Origin: Chara braunii
Lineage: Eukaryota; Streptophyta; Charophyceae; Charales; Characeae
Assembly (NCBI GenBank): GCA_003427395.1
Contig: BFEA01000409.1
Span: 617,789-681,788 of the forward strand
Length of the DNA: 64,000 nt
Direction: 5' to 3'
Shown: positions 40,614 to 50,654 of the stretch, one piece after another
Layout: every line of letters starts with the position of its first letter
Numbering within the stretch: position 1 is the stretch's first letter
Notes under the pieces: generated by a model
The model's input: only the letters and a program-made list of their open reading frames with translations
The model's database searches: none
Told to the model about the DNA's origin: nothing
Program-made: the position numbers and the translations under genes

Positions 40614-41199
40614 AGAACGCCTTTTCAAACTCAGGCCCTGATACAGTCGCAGAAGGCCTGTTTTTCGTGCCTTTAGGAACTCAAAACATGCCACGTCCGC
40701 CGTTGTTTCAAGAAAAAAAAAAGCACGGCCAGACTTTCAAAAAACAACCCCCTCACAGCCAAAACAAATATAAAAGAAAAGAAACAAACACCCCTTTGGA
40801 CGTGATACCTGGTAGATACCTAGCCCGAAGTCGTTGTGCAAGTATGCCCTGCCCATTTACAGGATCCACATTCTGTGTCTCGGTGCTGCCACTAAGCTTC
40901 CCAACCAACAAGTGCACTCTGCAACAGAGTCATTGTTCGGGGGGAGTGCCGTGCCTTGTCTAAGCGACTAGAGCTGCAAGGGAGGCTGTATCTGAATCTT
41001 ATCTCCTCCACTGCTTCTCATGTACTTTTGGCTTGCCGACGATGAGCAATCGGACTGATGCATCCCCAGAATACATGGGACTTCGTTTTTTGTTGAAAAA
41101 AATACAAAAATAAAAAAGTAGAGACAGGTTGGAAATAGGCACACCTTGAAAGATCACAGGCTATTCAGTGTGACCTCCTGAATAAGGACGAGAATTAAT
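40614..41199. other. No recognisable gene
   Basis: Spacer between the foldback element and the second chromovirus. The first 150 bases belong to the larger imperfect palindrome. Confidence 0.4.
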
Positions 41200-41203
41200 G
41201 GAC
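41200..41203. repeat. Target-site duplication GGAC (left)
   Basis: GGAC directly before the left LTR. The same 4-mer follows the right LTR at 51302-51305. Confidence 0.75.
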
Positions 41204-41909
41204 TGCAATCAGAATCGCTTTCTTCTTCACTTCGCATACATGCACACAGATGGCAATTCACACTGGCGCCAAATGCCCCCACTCAAAGCTCAGAGATATG
41301 GAAAACGAAAACACAGTTCATATGCAAACTCGCTTCAACAGGCTATGGCGCATCAGCGCCTATACATCCCAAGTCTCGTCATTGTGTCCAACACCACTGT
41401 AAGTCGCTGGTCTGCCCTTTTCCACCTGGCCCGTGGTGCATACAGTCCCTCATGGTACTTGCTGACTGTGCAAAGTGAGACTGGGACTGCGTACTGCTGA
41501 CTAAGCGAAGTTGGACTCATCACTTGCCCACTTGCCTCTGGTCTGCTGCGAGTAACGTGAGACAACACTCGAAAGGCCACTTCCGGACCTCCCGGAAGTC
41601 TGTGGACTTGGCCTTTCGGGACTGTAGCAGCTACGACCTTGACCTTTCAGGACTGTAGCAGCTATGACCTTGACCTTTCAAAATTGCTACAGCTATGACC
41701 TCTGCACAACTATGACCTCTAGTCGACAGACCTACAGATCGAACCCCTACAGCTACACAGACCTACGACAGGCAACAGTCAACTACCAGAACACAGGTCA
41801 CGGGTTCAAACACACAAGGGTCGACTTGATACTGTACATGGGTGTGGTAAGGTCTACAGATCGAGCCCTGGGATCTGCATCTGCTACTGCTAAGGTGATA
41901 ACCGTTTCA
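41204..41909 (-). repeat. 3' LTR of the second chromovirus (706 bp)
   Basis: Starts TGCAATCAGAATCGC and ends AAAACCGTTTCA-type sequence (GATAACCGTTTCA). Compared with the right LTR it lacks about 275 bp (corresponding to 47997-48271), between two CTGT words, and it has no DNA transposon. It preserves the empty target of that transposon (TA at 41720-41721). Confidence 0.88.
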
Positions 41910-42335
41910 CTCCCGCCGCCTAAATTCGAGGTCCTCCGATAATACTTTAGTCCAAGGTAGGACCTTTACCTTTCTTATCTCTCTCATAGGCTCGAACTAC
42001 ATCAGGAGCAGTCTCAAGAAGTTATGTTCATGTAAACCAGCGGTCATACTCTGGTTCCTGAAAAGCGAATCTGACTTTATAATGCTACTGTGGACGATCT
42101 CTACCTCCTGTTCTGAACACATCTTCACTTACGATGCCGTCAATGTCGTACTTTCCATCCATGTGCGGAGGGATCATGGACCTTCGTGATGCATGCTGTT
42201 GGCATGTGGTACAGGGCAACAACTTCAACGCACGAAAAACTGGGTAGGTGTGGAGGTGTGCTGGAATCTCGACTGTGTAGGACGGTGCATCCTCTCCACC
42301 TTTAACTTCTAAGACTGGCCACAGTCCTCGGTAAG
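41910..42335 (-). pseudogene. Chromodomain and integrase tail of the second chromovirus
   Basis: The minus strand shows YTVEIPAHLHTYPVFRALKLL (the small C-terminal barrel of the integrase) and MDGKYDIDGIVSEDVFRT, which starts a chromodomain. After a stop it continues as YKVRF…EPEYDRWFT… and a helix LLETAPDVVRAYER, the rest of the chromodomain, interrupted by two more stops. The key aromatic positions (Y, W/F) are partly kept. Confidence 0.8.
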
Positions 42336-42941
42336 CAGGCAATAACTTTTGTGAGATGTTTTCCTCAGGAGCAAACTCCTTTGACTTGACCCATGCTAAG
42401 TCGCCTACTTGAAATTGTGATGGGCGACGGTGCTTGTTGGCTTCCTCTATCATTCTATGCTGGGCCTTCCTGAGGTTCTCTACTACGGTAGCAATTTATT
42501 TCTCATGCTCTATCGCGAACTCCCTAGTTCCGGGTGGTAGCCTTTGAATTTGATCCCGGTTGAGTCCCTCAAATGGTTCTACGCGGTCTAAAGGACTTAT
42601 GCAATTCGTTGGGAGTGCGACAAGTGGCTAAGTGCACACAGGCAATAACTTTTGTGAGATGTTTTCCTGAGGAGCAAACTCCTTTGAGTTGACCCAGACT
42701 AAGTCGCCTACTTGAAATTGTGATGGGCGACGGTGCTTACTGGCTTCCTCTATCATTCTATATTGGGCCTTCCTGAGGTTCTCTACTACGGTAGCAATTT
42801 CTTTCTCATGCCATATCGCGAACTCCCTAGTTTCGGATGGTAGCCTTTGAATCTGATCCCGATTGAGTCCCTCAAATGGTTCTACGAAGTCTAAAGGACT
42901 CATGCAATTCATTGGGAGTGCGACAAATGGTTAAGTGCACA
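42336..42941. repeat. 303 bp in-frame tandem duplication in the integrase
   Basis: Units 42336-42638 and 42639-42941 match with about 5% difference. 303 is 101 codons, and both copies encode MIEEA(N/S)KHRRPSQFQVGDL, the linker after the DDE core. It must be later than the element's active life or neutral, as a doubled linker is not known in the family. Confidence 0.92.
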
Positions 42942-43330
42942 CTGTTATTATAAGCATTGGCTACCTTCGGGGGCATCTCATCCCAGTTAACTTGGTCAGG
43001 AATATTGTACATTCTCAAAACCTGCTGCAGGACTTCGTTCATTTGCTCAGTTTGGCCGTTAGGCTCTGGGTGACGGCCAGATGACATCAACAACTTAGAT
43101 CCGTAAACTCTCATCAACTCTTGCCAGTTCTGACTAATGAACCTAGTATCCCTATCGCTAACTATAGAAAGCGGTAAAACATGTTCACTGACCCAATAAT
43201 CAAAAAACTTTTGTATCACTAAATTTGTTCGTGTCTCTGAAGTCAAAGGAACGAACAGTACATACTTACTACATCGATCAACTATCATCATGACTTGGCT
43301 CTTGTCATGCCTACTCCTGACTTAAGCATC
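42872..43330 (-). pseudogene. Integrase DDE core of the second chromovirus
   Basis: The minus-strand frame shows MMIVDRCSKYVLFVP (first D), LSIVSDRDTRFISQNWQELM (second D) and HPEPNGQTEQMNEVLQ (E). All three catalytic residues are kept. It normally joins the cDNA to target DNA. A frame break near 42890 leads into the duplicated linker. Confidence 0.88.
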
Positions 43331-43337
43331 CATCATG

Positions 43338-43560
43338 TCAATATACAGAGTCTCCAGGTCCATCGGGAATAGGCAAGGGTTTGAGAAGACCAAGAAGGGT
43401 TTGCGTAGTAATCTTATTTCGTTGGCAGACCTTGCAACTGTATACATACTCTATGCAGTCGGCCTTCATACCTGGCCATACATATGCGCGCACGAGGTTG
43501 GCTAATGTCTTCTGCCAACCGAAATGCCCCTGTGTCATGGCATTCCCCTAGGATCAGACT
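43338..43560 (-). pseudogene. Integrase zinc-binding (H2C2) domain
   Basis: Minus strand: QGHFGWQKTLANLVRAYVWPGM … YVYSCKVCQRNK gives the C-terminal His and the CX2C of the HHCC domain. A stop separates it from the core (43325-43335). Confidence 0.85.
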
Positions 43561-44330
43561 ACGGATTTCCTCACTGTTGAGGACGCACAAATGGTAAACT
43601 ACATTAGTTTTCTCGAATAATAACCCATCAGTAGTGCGATAATCTGGTTCAGTCTCTGGAGTCTCTTAACTCTTTTGAGAAGATCGTTAGAGATAAGGTC
43701 TTGCGCATACGCTTCCTTAACTTTCTGTTAACTTTATGTTGCAGGTCTCTCCCTATATCCAGATAGTGAACTATCGCTCCAAAGTAATCAATCCTACTTA
43801 GAGCGTCCGCAACTACATTATACTTTCCTTTCACTGGCTTGAGCTCAAAGTCAAACTGATCTATCTCGACGACCCACCTAGTAAGCTTCGGTCTCATTTT
43901 GGTCTGAGTCTTTAACTATCTCAGCGTCTCGTGGTCTGAATAGATTTTGAAGCATCTCCCAAGCAAGTAGTGCTTCCAATGATCTAATGCTCCCTCTCAT
44001 AGGTAGATGTCGCTACCTTCTCTGAAGGCATCCTGGCGGACATGAACTGTAAGGGTCTATAGCCATTGCCATCATCTTGCTGTAGCACAACACCTATACC
44101 ATACTGACTTGCGTGGTGACGACAAAAGGCAAAGACGGATCGGCTACCTTGAGGACTGGATACTCTATCAAGGCTTTAGAACCGACGTGCAGTCTCTATC
44201 CCACTCCCAGATTGTTTCCTTCTTTAACAACCTGCGAAGGGGTGCAGCAATAGTGGAGGAGTTCCTCATGAACTTCCTGTAATAGTTAGTTAGGCCTAAG
44301 AACACCACAATTCCATCAATGTGCAGGGCA
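43561..44330 (-). pseudogene. RNase H region, broken
   Basis: [23 protein letters not shown] (43800-43860) is the end of gypsy RNase H. Further upstream (44000-44300) the frame is split several times; fragments such as 'HYLLGRCFKIYSDHETLR' and a 'GIGVVLQQDDGNG' equivalent are legible only across frames. Inactive. Confidence 0.7.
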
Positions 44331-44945
44331 TTGGCCAATCTCTGATCGCTACTATCTTACTGTCCTCAGGCTTTATGCCATCCCCATCTAAGACGTGGCG
44401 CAAGTACAAGACTTGTGTCTTGGCCCACTCACACTTCTTCTCATTGATCTTGAAGTTAGCTTCTCTCAACTTCTCCGAGACCTGTCTCAGATGACCCTCT
44501 TACTCTTGGAGGATCTTACTAAACACTAAAATATCATCTAAATATACTACTACATTTCTATCTAACCATGGTCTAAATAGATCGTTCATGCAGTGCTGGA
44601 ACGTAGTCGGTGCATTGGTCAGTCCAAAGGGCATCACTATAAACTCATAGTGCATGTATCTAGTCCGAAATGTCGTTTTGTACTGATCAGGATGTACCTC
44701 TATTTGATGATAACCAAACTTTAAATCTATCTTTGAGAAGTACCTACAACCCTGCACTCAATCTAACAAATCATCTATGCAGGGCAGTGGTTCAGCATTC
44801 TTCACGGTAATGCCATTGACACCCCTATAATCTATACACATGCGAAGCTCTCCTTCCTTCTTGAGAACAAAAAGAACAACCGCTCCAAACGGAGAAAACT
44901 CATCTAAAGCTTTTGGAGACATTTTGTACAAGGCCCCTTTCGGAG
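44331..44945 (-). pseudogene. Reverse transcriptase of the second chromovirus
   Basis: Minus strand: [62 protein letters not shown] and the catalytic [13 protein letters not shown], all intact in 44500-44757. Stops flank this segment (about 44760 and 44498). The continuation FKINEKKCEWAKTQVLYL … is readable after 44490. Confidence 0.88.
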
Positions 44946-44987
44946 TTCTACGACCAGGTTATATCTCAATACAATGTTGGATCGGTC

Positions 44988-45118
44988 GTGGCACTACTTC
45001 CGCAGGCGGTTGAGCTACATCTGTATACTCCTCCAGAAGTGCCCTACTCCTACATCGGCTGAGATATAGGGAGTTTCCCCTGTCGTGGCACTACTTCCGC
45101 AGACGGTTGAGCTACATC
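44988..45118. repeat. Duplicated 39 bp segment with 25 bp shared filler
   Basis: GTCGTGGCACTACTTCCGCAG… occurs at 44988 and again at 45080. The DNA between the copies includes 25 bases (45054-45078) found exactly at 55681-55705 in an unrelated gene. Confidence 0.7.
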
Positions 45119-45286
45119 TGAAACTGGCATGGACTGCGTCTCGAAAGCTACGACGTAGGTCATGACCTGCTCCTTACTCTTCTCGAAGAAGTGCCCTCGC
45201 AATGGCTCGGTCATGGCACGATAAAATAGGTTGAGCAGTTGGGTCTCAGTGACCCCATGGTCAGGGAGAGCTACCAACTCATTCAT
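45050..45286 (-). pseudogene. Gag fragment (C-terminal part)
   Basis: Minus strand: LVALPDHGVTETQLLNLFYRAMTEPLRG resembles the 'L…L…F…GL…' end of the retrotransposon gag domain. No zinc knuckle is found. The region toward the RT, where a protease should be, is not recognisable. Confidence 0.6.
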
Positions 45287-45457
45287 TACTCCCTTTAGTG
45301 CTCTGACACTCTTCCACTGACATGAGTGGATAGTCTTCAGCTTGTCATAGGCTCTAATCCCCCTAATAACATCAGCAACCGATCTGGCGAAGCTTTGCTA
45401 CTTCCGTCTTTGAGAGCATGGAAGGCGATGAGGACTTGCAAACTGATATTACTCTTC

Positions 45458-46290
45458 TCAGGGCCTAGCTAGGAATTCTATATTCCTAGCCCATCCATCT
45501 TCCCCTGCAGGTCCGCCTGCGCTTCCATCTGTGTCCTTAGCTGCTTCACTGCCTCCAATTCTTTCGCAACTTCGCTGACCTCCATTCTTCTCCCTGGTCA
45601 ATCGCAACTTCCACTCCAACTTCTCGTCTTCTATATCTTGGGGTTTTAAGACATCCTCTTCTACTTCCCACTCTTTCACTACCGGCTCCTGTTCTGTCCT
45701 TGGTACATGCATCATTGCCTCCTCGTCCTCTCCCAGGGATAGATTAGCGACCCACTCAAACACCTTTTCCAACCATGGGTCCTTCTCCTTCATGCCACTC
45801 AACTGCGCTTTATCTCTTATAATCTTCCTGACCAGGGGGATTTCCTCTTCTGCCTTTTCCTCTTCTTCTTCGTCTTCTTCTTCCTCCGCTGCTTTTTTCT
45901 TCCTCCTTTTTCATCCTTCCCAACTCTTCCTCCAACTTCTTCCTTTTTGTGGCCTACTCCTGTAATAAGGTCTACTTTTTGGCCTGCTTCATTAACTTTT
46001 CTTCCTCCTTTTTCATCCTTCCCAACTCTTCCTCCAACTTCTTCCTTTTTGTGGCCTACTCCTGTAATAAGGTCTACTTTTTGGCCTGCTTCATGACCTC
46101 CTCCTTCTTGGCCTTCTGCTCGGCCAAGATCCTTGCAGCTTCCTCCTCCTGTTCCTTGGTGTAGGGAGTGGTCCCCACACCACCATTCCAAGTCTCTACT
46201 CTACGCGTGAAAAGTGTTTCAAAACCCCAACGAAAAAAGGAGACACTAGAGGGTCCTCCAGAGGGAGAACCCCACAAGCAAGCCACACAT
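45458..46290 (-). pseudogene. Gag N-terminal part with charged coiled-coil segment
   Basis: Minus-strand frames 46286-46074, 46191-45817 and 45802-45458 together give an N-terminus with FETLFTRRVETWNGGV, TKEQEEEAARILAEQKAKKEE (a helix), a duplicated Lys/Gly-rich 34-residue unit, and WLEKVFEWVANLSLGEDEEAM. Stops and frame changes separate them. Position and composition fit gag of Ty3 elements. Confidence 0.55.
45899..46102. repeat. 102 bp in-frame tandem duplication in gag
   Basis: Units 45899-46000 and 46001-46102 are almost identical (34 codons each, KVDLITGVGHKKEEVGGRVG on the minus strand). Confidence 0.9.
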
Positions 46291-47001
46291 TAGGTAATCA
46301 TCCATGGGGTTAGGTGCACGACAAAGCTGTCCCACTCCTCACCACTCAGACCTACCCACTCGATTGACTGATTGATTGTCTAAGGACCACAGAGCCTTAC
46401 CCTTTCGTCCAACCAGGTTACCATAGCCGACGAAAGCTTTCACCACCACTATCCTTTACGATCCAGGCCCAGATGCCCAGCACCTGCGGTCAATCCCAGC
46501 TGGCTTTCTCTCCGGTTAAAAACCCTGTCAACTATGATCTCTAGCCTAGACCTACTATTAAGTTGTCACAACAAGACTTCAGCGCTGATCAAGAGGCATT
46601 TAAGGAGATCCCCAAAACTCCTCAAGAACTGTTTAACGTCGCAAACAGGAGGACGCGATTAGCAAGTCCTCTCAACACTTAGACAACTAGTTGCGTAGCC
46701 CACAACTCGGATTTGGACCACCCATGTCACACTGTTCAGCCCACCTGTTTGTACCACTCCTTGCGAGGGTTAGTCCTCCGGGACGTGTCAGTTGGCAGAC
46801 ATGGAATTAAGCACTACTCAGACCGTGTGGGTTTAGTCAACACAGCTCTACGACCTCATACACGCAGTTCCTATCATTTATACATAAAGACCAATGCAGA
46901 AAAAAAAGACAGACATGCTCAACAAGTACCATGGGGTGAATGCGAATCCATAGGGCGAGGGGATGGGTTGAAGGCTTGGTGAGAATATACCAACTCCAGC
47001 T

Positions 47002-47128
47002 TGGTCAATTTCGTGGTCAACAGCTCCAATCAACACCTTGGTCAACACTACTCGATCAACTCTCGATCAACACCTCAATCAACTCTTCGTCAACATCCAA
47101 TCAACTCTTTGTCAAGTCCCGGTCAACT
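47002..47128. repeat. Clustered (G/A)TCAAC words, about 11 in 127 bp
   Basis: TCAAC/TCAAG spaced at 9-14 bp, several as GGTCAAC (GTTGACC on the minus strand, the W-box core). It is probably a degenerate short-period repeat. Confidence 0.6.
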
Positions 47129-47425
47129 CTGCTATGGCTGCCGACCCCTTGTCTCCAGTCAACCTTCACTTTGCCTTCTCCCTCCTTTCTTCTTTCTCAC
47201 TTTCTTTCGCCTTCATCCCAACTTTCGCTTCTTTCTCCTTCGTCGTCCCTCCTTCCTCTTCCTCAACTATAGCTTATCTTTCCTCCTTCGTCTCTCCCTC
47301 TTTGTCGTCCCTCCTTCCTCTTCCTCAGCTATGGATTCTCTTTCCTCCTTCGTCCCTCCCTCTTCCTTCACTTGTCTTCTCTCTTCTACCTCTATGTCCG
47401 AACTCCGCAGCTATGGCCACCTTCT

Positions 47426-47777
47426 TCCTTAGACCGCACAACAATCTTCTCCTCTCTCTCTCTCTCTCTCGTTGTCTTCTTTGGAGGTACGCAGCACCTC
47501 ACATCAATGGCGCAACTATGGCGGACCTTCTTCCATGGCGAGGCTACAGCTTTGGCGCCCAGACAACGATGGCGTGTAGGGCCTGTCTCTTATACACATC
47601 TAGATGTGTATAAGAGACAGTCCTTAGACCGCACAACAATCTTCTCCTCTCTCTCTCTCTCTCTCGTTGTCTTCTTTGGAGGTACGCAGCACCTCACATC
47701 AATGGCGCAACTATGGCGGACCTTCTTCCATGGCGAGGCTACAGCTTTGGCGCCCAGACAACGATGGCGTGTAGGGC
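47426..47777. other. 157 bp artefactual direct repeat around a mate-pair adapter
   Basis: 47426-47582 and 47621-47777 are the same 157 bases. Only the 38 bp adapter at 47583-47620 separates them. This is the footprint of an untrimmed circularised mate-pair fragment, so the true genome most likely has one copy and no adapter. Confidence 0.93.
47583..47620. other. Tn5/Nextera mate-pair junction adapter (assembly artefact)
   Basis: CTGTCTCTTATACACATCT followed directly by its reverse complement is the Nextera mate-pair junction (two Tn5 mosaic ends). Translations such as SYTHLDVYKRQ across it are artefacts often seen in databases. Not biological. Confidence 0.98.
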
Positions 47778-47788
47778 AACACGAACCA

Positions 47789-47801
47789 GCTCCGATATCA
47801 A
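47789..47801 (-). promoter_or_regulatory. Primer-binding site, tRNA-iMet type
   Basis: The minus strand is TTGATATCGGAGC directly after the LTR end; one base differs from TTGGTATCGGAGC of the other two elements. Confidence 0.82.
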
Positions 47802-48857
47802 TACAATCAGAATCGCTTTCTTCTTCACTTCACATACGTGCAAACAGATGGCAATTCACACTGGCGTCGAGCCCCCACTCAAAGCTCAGAGATATGGAAA
47901 ACGAGAACGCAGTTTAGATGCAAACTCACTTCAACAGGTTATGGCGCATCAGCGCCTATAGATCCCAACTCTCCTCATTGTGTCCAACACCACTGTTCCC
48001 ACACGCTCAACTCTAGATCACCCTGACTACCCCACACGTGCTCATTGCATTACACACATGTACACATGTACACACACACTAACAGCTACCGCTGGCTATG
48101 GCAGCCATGGCCGCCAGCTACTACTAACTATGGCGCACTAACTTCTCCAAGCCCACTTCGACCTCGGGCACCTGCAGACCACCTCACACACGACGCTCGG
48201 GCAGCGCTTCCACATGGGTCACGCAGGAATGAATGAATGGGTGGACACTGCCTCTTGATTTATACTTCTGTAATACGCTGGTCTGCCGTTTTCCACCGGT
48301 TCCATGGTGCATACAGTCCCTCATGGTACTTGCTGACTTTGCAAAGTGAGACCGGGAGTGGATACTGCTGACTAAGGGAAGTTGGACTCACCACTTGCCC
48401 ACTTGCCGCTGGTCTGCTGTGAGTAACGTGAGACAACACTCGAAAGGCCACTTCCGGACCTTCCGAAAGTCTGTGAACTTCCCCTTTCGGGACTGTAGCA
48501 GCTACGACCTTGACCTTTCAGGACTGCAGTAGCTACGACCTTGACCTTTCAAAATTGCTACAGCTACGATCTCTGCACAACTATCACACCTACCCTCTTC
48601 CCCCGAACATAACGCATATGCTTTGTATTCAAGTTTTCCAAAAAAAACGGTTTTTTGAAAACTTTTTCTTCAAATACAAGGGCACTTAAAATATATCACG
48701 CATATGCATTCTATTGGAATAAAACGCATATGCATTATATTATAATTTCACGAAGAGAAAATTATCGTATTTGAATATGATCTTCTTTTTTTCTCTCTTT
48801 CTTTTTTTTTTTTTTTTTTTTAGCAGTTGATGTACTGGGTGGCAAAGATGTATTCAT

Positions 48858-48941
48858 GGGACGCTGGACCCCGTTTCCAGCAGGTGTTGCTCCCTACCAA
48901 TAGATGGAGCGTCCCGCTAGGCAAATCCTCAATACCGGTGG

Positions 48942-48972
<31 letters not shown>

Positions 48973-49110
48973 CTATTTTTTTAAAGCCCTTCTCCAAGCC
49001 CACTATCACGGTGGCGGTAAGAGGGCCACCAGGATTGGAGGCATGGCCATTCGGGCTGCTCCATCTATTGGTGGGGAGCGGCACCTGCTGGAAACCGGGT
49101 CCAACGTCCC
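48858..49110. repeat. Hairpin with 53 bp arms inside the DNA transposon
   Basis: Left arm 48858-48910 (GGGACGCTGGACCCC…) and right arm 49058-49110 are reverse complements with few mismatches. The loop of about 147 bp contains a 26-T run and an inner GTGG/CCAC-rich stem. It may be a MITE nested in the transposon. Confidence 0.85.
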
Positions 49111-50229
49111 TTGGAAACAACATTGCGACCTCTGGGGCCGTGGACATTTGAGATATCATCTCGGGGCTGTCTAATCCCTAGAGGCTGCACTTTGATACCC
49201 TTCCCTTACTGCAACACCCCCGTATGAATGGCCTGGCCCTGTTCCCCGTCGGTCTGTCTCACTGTTAGTAAGCTAAATCCCCTTTTCCTACATGTCGACC
49301 GTACCCTGGGAACTGCAGCCCTTCTCTCTATCGAACTTGGTCACAACATCATTGAGAAAGCCAAGCTGTTTTGCAGAACAAAAAAATCCACACAGGGGGG
49401 CTGCCTCTCTCTGCGGGGTAGGCCGCCTCTAAGATCTTGCTTGTACCAGCACCAGGATTTCCCCCTTTCCAAAGGATAGCGTGCCCTTCCATTGTTCATC
49501 AGGACCTCCTTCTCAGCCGATGTTGAGTGAGGCCTGCCTTCATAATTGATTGTTTGCTGTCTCCCACGTTCAGCAGTCAACCAAGATTCCGCTTCTCCTG
49601 TTCGGGCCAGGGAAGAGATGCTCCGTTGCTGCTGGCATAGAGTCCCAGTTGCACACCCATATTGCCTGCAGGTCGGGGTAGGGGGGGGGGAGGGGGGGAG
49701 GGGGGAAAGACAGGGGGGGAGGCGGGGAACAGTGTTGAGGACGGTTGGGGGCATGCAAAGGTGGGAAAAGCAGGAAAGACGGAAGGACATAAGACGGATC
49801 GGTGGGACGTATCGTGGCTGTGCGGCTGTGCGGCTGTGTAACTCTGTAAGCGCTGCTCGCCATGTGGAGGCGCAGCTGCTGGTTGGGGACTGCGGCGGAA
49901 GCATGTGGAGTCTTACAAGAATAAAGTTGGGTTGCAGGTACTGCACTTAGAACTCCTCCGTGGGTCTCCTCTGCCACGACCGTTCCGTGGACCTCCATGG
50001 TTTCCAATGGACGTCCAGATCAGCATTCAGTTCACTGAATAGCTTGGAGGTGTCTTGCCACAGTACTCTATGTGTGCAGGATGGATTCCTTGGCCTGGGT
50101 CTCTTTTTCTTCCCTATAATCTCTTCTCATCGTCCTCCATGCTTCTTGGGTTGCGGTCCTGATTACTACTTCCAGAACTTGCTGAGCCTGTAGCAGTCCA
50201 AATTGATGGTCTCTCCGCTGGAAGGAGCA

Positions 50230-50472
50230 TCACGCTCGCCAAACCAGCATGAGGACATGCAGCCTTGTGTAGGCGAACAGATTAGCTACGAACGGAGACC
50301 ATTGGGCCAACAGATGTTGGTTCTTGCCCAGCAATAGAAGGCCCAGATCCCATGGAATGTGGATGGATGTCAAGGAGTGGAAGGCCGCGTCCCATCTTCT
50401 TTTTATAATTTCACAAAGAGGAAATTGTTGTATTTGAATATGATCTTCTTTCCCCCCCCCCCCGAAGTTCAA
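50230..50472 (-). CDS. Unrecognised ORF in the DNA transposon
   Basis: An 80-codon minus-strand frame with a Leu-rich centre. Weak resemblance to the end of a LINE RT could not be substantiated. It is listed only because the rest of the transposon has no better candidate. Confidence 0.2.
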   Translation of the reverse strand: MNFGGGGKEDHIQIQQFPLCEIIKRRWDAAFHSLTSIHIPWDLGLLLLGKNQHLLAQWSPFVANLFAYTRLHVLMLVWRA

Positions 50473-50613
50473 CGCCTGCTCCGTTCAGGCCCATGCAGAC
50501 CCGTAATCACAGATCACTGCCCGTTATCTCTCTCTCTCTCTCTTTTTTCTTTTGTGCCCCCTATGCTCTTCTTCAGGCAAGAAACTGCCCTCCAGGTCAC
50601 TAACATACCTGCG

Positions 50614-50654
<41 letters not shown>

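Larger units (their letters stand above)
46291..47788. other. 5' leader of the second chromovirus
   Basis: About 1.5 kb without a recognisable gene. It includes a GGTCAAC-rich stretch (47002-47128), pyrimidine-rich imperfect repeats (47170-47400), and the duplicated segment with sequencing adapter (47426-47777). Confidence 0.5.

Noticed and set aside
47372-47917. 181-codon plus-strand frame including SYTHLDVYKRQ
   Set aside because: It is a translation of the Nextera junction adapter and the false duplication.
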